Assembly (NCBI GenBank): GCA_036522895.1
Contig: DATDEX010000151.1
Location: 1 to 11,249, forward strand
Direction of reading: 5' to 3'
Source of the DNA: JAIOPA01 sp036522895
GTDB lineage: Bacteria > Eisenbacteria > RBG-16-71-46
Length of the DNA: 11,249 nucleotides
How positions within the stretch are numbered: position 1 is the first letter of the stretch; the number at the start of each line of letters is the position of its first letter. A model generated the notes under the pieces. That model was not told the DNA's origin and searched no databases. It was given only the letters and a program-made list of their open reading frames with translations. The translations under genes and the position numbers were made by a program. Positions 6,346 to 11,249 of this stretch are shown here, piece by piece.

Positions 6346-9300
6346 ATGACCCCCAGGCCCGCCCATTGCCGCCGCATTGCGTTCAGTCTCTCGCTCGCAT
6401 GGCTTCTGACCGCCTCCGGCGCGGGTTTCGCCGCCGCCCAGGCCATTCACGAGCCGCCCGCGCTCCCCGTGACCATCGCGCTCCTGCCCTCGAGCGACGG
6501 CGTCGAGGCGTCGGGCTTCCAGGACACCGATGCGATCGACGTGCTGCTCATCCGTAACGGGGTGACGATCAGCACGATCGCCCACGCGACCTCGGTGGGC
6601 GGCGTGCTCAACGTCAACGGCGGGCCGCCGTCCGTGTGCTGGGCGGGCGTCACCCCCGACATGCGCCCGGGCGACATCGTGCGCTTCGTCTCGCACCTGC
6701 CCAGCGGTGCCGTGCGGAGCATCGACCAGGTGCACGTGATGCCGGTCACGGCGACCACGCCGGTCGTGATCCAGAACGACGACCCGGCCACGCCCGGGGG
6801 CGACGGCATCGTGGAGATCTACGGCACCGCGTCCGACTTGAACGGCGCGCCCATCCCGCTCGCGAACATCCAGCAGCGGATGATCAGCGCGAACCTGTTC
6901 GACCTGAACGGCCGCCGCACGCTGCGCGCCGGGGGTGGCGCCACGGACGGCACGTTCACCTACGATACCGTCAACAACCCGACCGGGATCAACTGGACGG
7001 TCCGCTACTCCGGGCTCACCGCCGCGGACGTCGCCTCGGTCATGGGCGGCGACACCCGCGCGCTCTGGCTCGGCAGCATCCCCGCGAACGCCAACGAACT
7101 CACCATCTACGAGAACTCGGCCGCGGTCGTCCCCGGTCCCGCGGCCGGCACGTGCACCGCGCCGTTCGAGGCGCTGGACGTGACCCCGCCGACCGCGCCA
7201 ACCTCGTTGACCTCGACGGCTCAGAGCCCCAGCTCGCGTTCGTTCAACTGGGGGCCCTCGACCGACAACGTCGCCGTGGCGGGCTACGAGTTGCGCCGGG
7301 ACGGCGTCGCGGTCGGTCGCGTGGGGCCGCTCGTCACCACGTTCACCGACACCGGCATCCCGGCGGGCCCGCACACCTTCACGGTCGTCGCGTTCGACAA
7401 CGCCTCGCCGCTCGGCGCGGGCGGCTCGCCGTCCGCGCGGATCGCCGCCGGCTTCGGTTTGCCGTGGGGCAACCGGTCCGCGGCCTCGAACGCGGCGCCG
7501 TTCGGCCCGGCCGACACCATCCCGCCCACGACGCCGGCGACGCTCACCGTCGCGACGGGGAACGGCAAGGCGGTCCCCGCGTGGTCCGCGGCCACCGACA
7601 ACATCGGGGTCGTGGGCTACGGCGTCTACAGGAACGACGTGCTGATCGCCACCGTCGTGAGCCCGACGACGACGTTCACGGACTCCGGGTTGGTGACGGG
7701 CACCTACAACTACTCGGTGGACGCCGTGGACGCCGCCGGCCTGCGCTCCGCGCGCACCGCGAACGTGGCGGCCGACGTCGTGTTCGGCTCCACCACGACG
7801 CCCCCCACCGGGCCGATCAACGAGCCGCCCGCGCTCCCGGTGGTCATCGCGGTACTCGCCTCCGCCGACGCGATCGAAGCCTCCGGCTTCACCGACGCGA
7901 ACACCGAGGACGTGCTGCTCATCCGCAATGGCGTCACGATCAGCACCATCGCCGGCGCGACGTCGGTCGGGGGCGTGCTCGACGTGAATGGCGCCGCGCC
8001 CTCCGCATGCTGGGCGGGCGTCACGCCCGACATCCGCCCGGGCGACATCGTCCAGTACGTCACGCACCTGCCCGATGGCACGGTGAGCAGCATCGATCAG
8101 TTGCACGTCATGCCGATCACGGCGCGCCCGCCCGTGGTGGTTCAGAACGACGACCCGGCGACCCCCCTGGGCGAGGGCATCATCGAGATCCACGGCACCG
8201 CATCCGACTTGAACGGACAACCGATTCCCGTTGCCAACCTCCAGCAGCGCATGGTGATCAGCGGCAGGTTCGCGCTGAACGGCCGCAAGACGCTGCGCGC
8301 CGGCGGCGGCGCCACGGACGGCACGTTCAGCTACGACACGGTGAACAATCCGACCGGGATGAACTGGACGGCCCGCTACTCCGGGCTCACCGCCGGGGAT
8401 GTCGGCCTGGCGCTGGGCGGGGAGACGCGCGCGATCTGGCTCGGCACCATTCCCGCGAACGCGAACGAGCTCACGATCTACCAGGCCGGGACGGCCGTCG
8501 TGCCGGGGCCTCTGGCCGGCACCTGCGTGGCGCCGCTCGAGCCGCTCGACATCACGCCGCCGACCGCGCCGAGCACGCTCACCTCGGCAGCGGTCGGCCC
8601 CGACTCGCGTTCCTTCAGCTGGGGCCCGTCGACCGACGACGTGGCCGTGGCGGGCTACGAGCTTCGGCGCGACGGCGTCACGGTCGGGCGGCTCGGGCCG
8701 CTCGCCACCACGTTCACGGACGCCGGCATTCCGGCGGGCCCGCACACGTACACCGCGGTCGCGTTCGACGACGCCTCGCCGCTCGGCGCGGGCGGCACGC
8801 CGTCCGCGCAGATCGCCGCGGGGCTCGGCCAGCTCTGGGGCAATCGATCCGCGGCCTCGAACGCCGCGACGTTCGTCCAGGCCGATGTCGTCCCGCCCAC
8901 CACGCCCGCCACGCTCACGGTCCCGACCGGGAACGGCAAGGCGCTCCCCGCCTGGTCGCCCGCCACCGACAACGTGGGCGTCGCGAGGTACGGCGTCTAT
9001 CGGAACGACGTACTGATCGCCACCGTCGTGAGCCCGACGACGACCTACAAGGACTCGGGCCTCGTGACGGGCACCTACAACTACTCGGTGGATGCCGTGG
9101 ACGCCGCCGGGCTCCGCTCCCCGCGGACCGCGAACGTCTCGGCCAACGTGGTGTTCATCCCCGACACGACGCCGCCCACGGTCCCCGCCGGCATCGCCGC
9201 CGTGGTGACGCCCGACGTGCACGGGCGCACCGCGGTCGTGAGCTGGAACGTCGCCACGGACTCGATGGGCGTCACCGGCTACACGCTCTACCGAAACGGC

Positions 9301-11249
9301 ACGCCGCGCGCGGTGCTGGGTCCCGCGACGCTCGGCTTCCGCGACTCGGCGCTCGCGACCGCGACCTATGTCTACAAGGTCGACGCGTTCGACGCGGCGA
9401 ACAACCACTCCGCGAGGTCGGCGGGCGCCACGGCGGTGATCGCGAACGATCCACCGCTCGCGCCGCACGCGCTCGTCGCGCACCCCTCGCGCGACGGCGT
9501 CTCCGCGACCGGCTACCCGGCCGCCGAGGGGCCGTACGTGTTCTCCGTTCTACGGGGCGCCACCTCGTTCACGTCGGCGCCCATCGCCGCCGACCGCACT
9601 GGCCTCGTCCAAGTCAACGCCGCCGCCGGCTGCTGGCTCGGCACCACGCCGGACCTGCGCGCGGGCGACGTCGTCCGCATCACCGACGCGGCCGGGATCG
9701 CCGAGCAGACGACCGTGGCCGATCTCACGACCCAGTTCGCGCTCCCCACCGCCGCCGGGACCGTCGTCGTGCACGGCACCGCGCGCGACGCCGCCGGCCA
9801 TCCGCTCCCCTTGAGCCAGCTCGAGCACCGGCTCGTCGCCGCGACGGGCAGCTTCGAGAAGACCGCGAGCGCGGCGCTCAGCGCGAGCGCGTTCGGCGGC
9901 GCCGACGGCTCGCTCACCTACGACGCGCCCGGCTCCACGCACTGGACCGCCACCTACACCGGCCTCTCCGCGGCTGACGTGGCGCGCGCCACCGGCGGGC
10001 CGGCGAATGGCCCCGCGGAATCGCGCGCCCTGTGGCTCGGCCGCACGCCGGCCACCGGCTCGGAGCAGAGCATGTTCGAGACCGGCACCGCCGTGAACGG
10101 TGGCCCCGCCGCCGGCACGTGCTTCGCCCCGGCCGAGAGCCCCGTCCCCGCAGCCTCGCTCTTCCCCGCCGCGGTCGACTTCGGCGGCGTGAGCGCGATC
10201 CCACCCGCCACGAGCACGGTGCTGCACGTGGAGGTCAGCAACTCCGGCGCCGCCCCGATGACGATCTTCGCCGTCTACATCGCCGGCTTCGATGCGAGTG
10301 ACTACACGATCACCTCGCCGCCCCCGCCCTCGACGCTCGCGCCGGGCGGGTTCTTCACCGTGGACGTGGCGTTCTCGCCCGCGGCGCTCGGCGCCCGTAC
10401 GGCCCTGCTGTGCGTATCCGCGGACGCCGCCGGTCCCACGGCGATCACCGTGCCGCTCGCCGGCACGGGCATCACCGACACGACGCCGCCCACCGTGCCC
10501 ACCGGCGTCGCCGCCGCGGTGAGCCCGGACGTCCACGGCCGCGACGCGGTCGTGAGCTGGAACGCCGCCACCGACTCGGTGGGCGTGACCGGCTACACCG
10601 TCTACCGCGACGGGGTTGCCATCGCGACCACGGATCCCGCGACGCTCACCTACCACGACGCGGGTCTCGCGCCAGCGACCCACGTGTATCGCGTCGACGC
10701 GTTCGACCTCCAGAACAATCACTCCGCGCCTTCGACCGGCGCCGCGATGGTCGTCGCGAGCGAACCGCCGGCCGCCGGCCACGTGCTCGCCGCGCATCCC
10801 ACCCGCGACCGCGTTGCCGCCAGCGGGTACGCGCCCGCGAACGGTCCCTATCGCGTGAGCGTGTTCCGGGGCAGCAAGACGTTCACCTCGGCGCCGACCG
10901 ACGCCGACGCCGCCGGCCAGGTCGACGTGAACGGCGCGAGCGGCGGCTGCTGGAGCGGGGTCACGCCCGATCTGCGTGCGGGCGACGTCGTGCGGATCAC
11001 CGACGCCACCGGCTTCGCCGAGCAGACCACGATCGCCGACGTCGCGGCCGAGTACGCGGTCGCGGTCGATTCGGCGACGGTCGTGGTGCACGGCACCGCG
11101 CAGGACGCCGCGGGCGCGCCGCTGCCGCTCGATCAGCTCGAGCACCGGCTCGTGACGGCGACGGGCGGCTTCGACAAGTCCGGTGGCGCGACGCTGCGCG
11201 CGAGCGCGGCCGGCGGCGCGGACGGCACGCTCGCCTACGACGCGCCCGG
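6346..11249 (+). CDS. Giant secreted modular repeat protein (3' end outside window)
   Basis: Open for 1634 codons from ATG 6346 to the window edge with no stop. The N-terminus is a signal peptide (MTPRPAHCRR, then a hydrophobic stretch, then AAAQA before IHEPP), so the protein is exported. The rest is modular. Two 457-residue cassettes (6451-7821, 7822-9162) each contain a domain of about 240 residues (here 'X') followed by two Fn3-like domains. Two further cassettes (9163-10476, 10477 onward) begin with an Fn3-like domain (DTTPPTVP) followed by X; the first of these then carries an ASH / choice-of-anchor-D domain (about 10156-10470, ending LAGTG). X is marked by CW-x-G-x-TPD-x-R-x-GD, GTA-x-D-x-x-G-x-P-x-P, DGT-x-x-YD, WT-x-x-Y-x-GL, WLG and GPAAGTC-x-AP, with two cysteines per copy that could form a disulfide. 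No catalytic motif, metal site or C-terminal anchor is visible so far. A cell-surface or secreted adhesive/structural role is plausible but inferred only from architecture. Confidence 0.85.
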   Translation, partial: MTPRPAHCRRIAFSLSLAWLLTASGAGFAAAQAIHEPPALPVTIALLPSSDGVEASGFQDTDAIDVLLIRNGVTISTIAHATSVGGVLNVNGGPPSVCWAGVTPDMRPGDIVRFVSHLPSGAVRSIDQVHVMPVTATTPVVIQNDDPATPGGDGIVEIYGTASDLNGAPIPLANIQQRMISANLFDLNGRRTLRAGGGATDGTFTYDTVNNPTGINWTVRYSGLTAADVASVMGGDTRALWLGSIPANANELTIYENSAAVVPGPAAGTCTAPFEALDVTPPTAPTSLTSTAQSPSSRSFNWGPSTDNVAVAGYELRRDGVAVGRVGPLVTTFTDTGIPAGPHTFTVVAFDNASPLGAGGSPSARIAAGFGLPWGNRSAASNAAPFGPADTIPPTTPATLTVATGNGKAVPAWSAATDNIGVVGYGVYRNDVLIATVVSPTTTFTDSGLVTGTYNYSVDAVDAAGLRSARTANVAADVVFGSTTTPPTGPINEPPALPVVIAVLASADAIEASGFTDANTEDVLLIRNGVTISTIAGATSVGGVLDVNGAAPSACWAGVTPDIRPGDIVQYVTHLPDGTVSSIDQLHVMPITARPPVVVQNDDPATPLGEGIIEIHGTASDLNGQPIPVANLQQRMVISGRFALNGRKTLRAGGGATDGTFSYDTVNNPTGMNWTARYSGLTAGDVGLALGGETRAIWLGTIPANANELTIYQAGTAVVPGPLAGTCVAPLEPLDITPPTAPSTLTSAAVGPDSRSFSWGPSTDDVAVAGYELRRDGVTVGRLGPLATTFTDAGIPAGPHTYTAVAFDDASPLGAGGTPSAQIAAGLGQLWGNRSAASNAATFVQADVVPPTTPATLTVPTGNGKALPAWSPATDNVGVARYGVYRNDVLIATVVSPTTTYKDSGLVTGTYNYSVDAVDAAGLRSPRTANVSANVVFIPDTTPPTVPAGIAAVVTPDVHGRTAVVSWNVATDSMGVTGYTLYRNGTPRAVLGPATLGFRDSALATATYVYKVDAFDAANNHSARSAGATAVIANDPPLAPHALVAHPSRDGVSATGYPAAEGPYVFSVLRGATSFTSAPIAADRTGLVQVNAAAGCWLGTTPDLRAGDVVRITDAAGIAEQTTVADLTTQFALPTAAGTVVVHGTARDAAGHPLPLSQLEHRLVAATGSFEKTASAALSASAFGGADGSLTYDAPGSTHWTATYTGLSAADVARATGGPANGPAESRALWLGRTPATGSEQSMFETGTAVNGGPAAGTCFAPAESPVPAASLFPAAVDFGGVSAIPPATSTVLHVEVSNSGAAPMTIFAVYIAGFDASDYTITSPPPPSTLAPGGFFTVDVAFSPAALGARTALLCVSADAAGPTAITVPLAGTGITDTTPPTVPTGVAAAVSPDVHGRDAVVSWNAATDSVGVTGYTVYRDGVAIATTDPATLTYHDAGLAPATHVYRVDAFDLQNNHSAPSTGAAMVVASEPPAAGHVLAAHPTRDRVAASGYAPANGPYRVSVFRGSKTFTSAPTDADAAGQVDVNGASGGCWSGVTPDLRAGDVVRITDATGFAEQTTIADVAAEYAVAVDSATVVVHGTAQDAAGAPLPLDQLEHRLVTATGGFDKSGGATLRASAAGGADGTLAYDAP
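6451..7821 (+). repeat. Giant protein cassette 1 (X + two Fn3-like domains, 457 codons)
   Basis: Begins at EPPALPV and ends before the second EPPALPV. X spans about 6451-7176, Fn3-like 'a' (TPPTAP...) about 7177-7452, and Fn3-like 'b' (PPTTPATL...ADVVF) about 7507-7785. It aligns to cassette 2 with a constant 1371-bp offset from the first residue to the last. Confidence 0.85.
7822..9162 (+). repeat. Giant protein cassette 2 (tandem copy of cassette 1)
   Basis: Roughly 75-80% identical to cassette 1 in protein by eye, with no net insertion or deletion over about 447 residues: EPPALPV is at 6451 and 7822, and RTANV at 7753 and 9124. Its end runs into the DTTPPTVP linker of cassette 3. Confidence 0.85.
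9163..10476 (+). repeat. Giant protein cassette 3 (Fn3-like + X + ASH domain)
   Basis: Starts at DTTPPTVPAG with an Fn3-like domain (SWNVATDSMGVTGYTLYRNG, VDAFDAANNHS). X runs from about 9478 to 10140, and the ASH / choice-of-anchor-D domain covers about 10156-10470 (VDFGGV, VEVSNSG, FTVDVAFSP, PLAGTG). The X domain is homologous to that of cassettes 1-2 but clearly diverged. Confidence 0.75.
10477..11249 (+). repeat. Giant protein cassette 4 (Fn3-like + X, cut by window edge)
   Basis: Starts at DTTPPTVPTG, 1314 bp after cassette 3, and keeps that offset up to the CW motif, where one codon is added (offset 1317 afterwards). About two thirds of residues match cassette 3 by eye. It breaks off within X at YDAP. 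Confidence 0.8.

Noticed and set aside
6304..9483. A long minus-strand open frame antisense to the giant protein
   Set aside because: Low-complexity Arg/Val/Gly/His sequence with repeats that simply reflect the sense-strand cassettes; the sense frame has a signal peptide, ribosome binding site and coherent domains.
6636..9977. A 1113-codon plus-strand frame within the giant gene
   Set aside because: It is a frame-shifted shadow: Arg/His-rich without domains, whereas the frame from 6346 gives Fn3-like, X and ASH domains and stays open through the whole region.
9550..11145. Minus-strand open frame at the right end
   Set aside because: Same reasons: antisense shadow of cassettes 3 and 4 with no protein family features.
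1..11249. CRISPR array, tRNA, rRNA or an insertion sequence with transposase
   Set aside because: No evenly spaced short repeats with unique spacers, no RNA-gene motifs and no transposase-like protein were seen in the window.

Overview
The window is very GC-rich (roughly 70% by eye) bacterial DNA, densely coding and typical of a Gram-negative (diderm) organism. Evidence for a diderm is an OmpA-type peptidoglycan-binding lipid-envelope protein with thrombospondin type 3 repeats, a BatA-domain membrane protein and a membrane-anchored thioredoxin-like protein. The combination is reminiscent of high-GC, poorly cultured lineages such as Candidatus Eisenbacteria, Gemmatimonadota or Myxococcota; the assignment is a guess and no marker here fixes it.

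Layout: (1) positions 1-596, plus strand, the 3' end of a BatA-domain membrane protein; (2) 615-1499, minus strand, a secreted TSP3-OmpA protein, convergent with the first gene and sharing a possible bidirectional hairpin; (3) 1570-2280 and 2294-5923, plus strand, a thioredoxin-like protein followed after 13 bp by mfd, the transcription-repair coupling factor, probably co-transcribed and divergent from the OmpA gene; (4) 5924-6345, a non-coding gap with a candidate mfd terminator and a locally AT-richer stretch; (5) 6346 to the window end, plus strand, the first 1634 codons of a giant secreted modular protein that is still open at the edge. This last gene dominates the second half of the window.

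Two things stand out. First, a 28-bp quasi-palindromic DNA element is scattered in three neighbouring genes, always inside the coding sequence and always in the same reading phase when co-oriented, so that it encodes the peptide GPVQGTGAP. Two copies are inverted relative to each other in the OmpA gene (a BIME-like pair), one lies near the N-terminus of Mfd, and one decayed copy lies behind the membrane anchor of the thioredoxin-like protein. All sit in predicted linkers. This resembles a REP/BIME or Rickettsia-palindromic-element-like invader that spreads through protein linkers. Second, the giant protein is built of two classes of about 440-460 residue cassettes. Both classes carry the same about 220-residue domain, with two conserved cysteines and a CW-G-TPD-R-GD signature, alternating with Fn3-like domains and, in one cassette, an ASH/choice-of-anchor-D domain. 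I recognise this domain only as a recurring unit of secreted proteins, with no function that I know.
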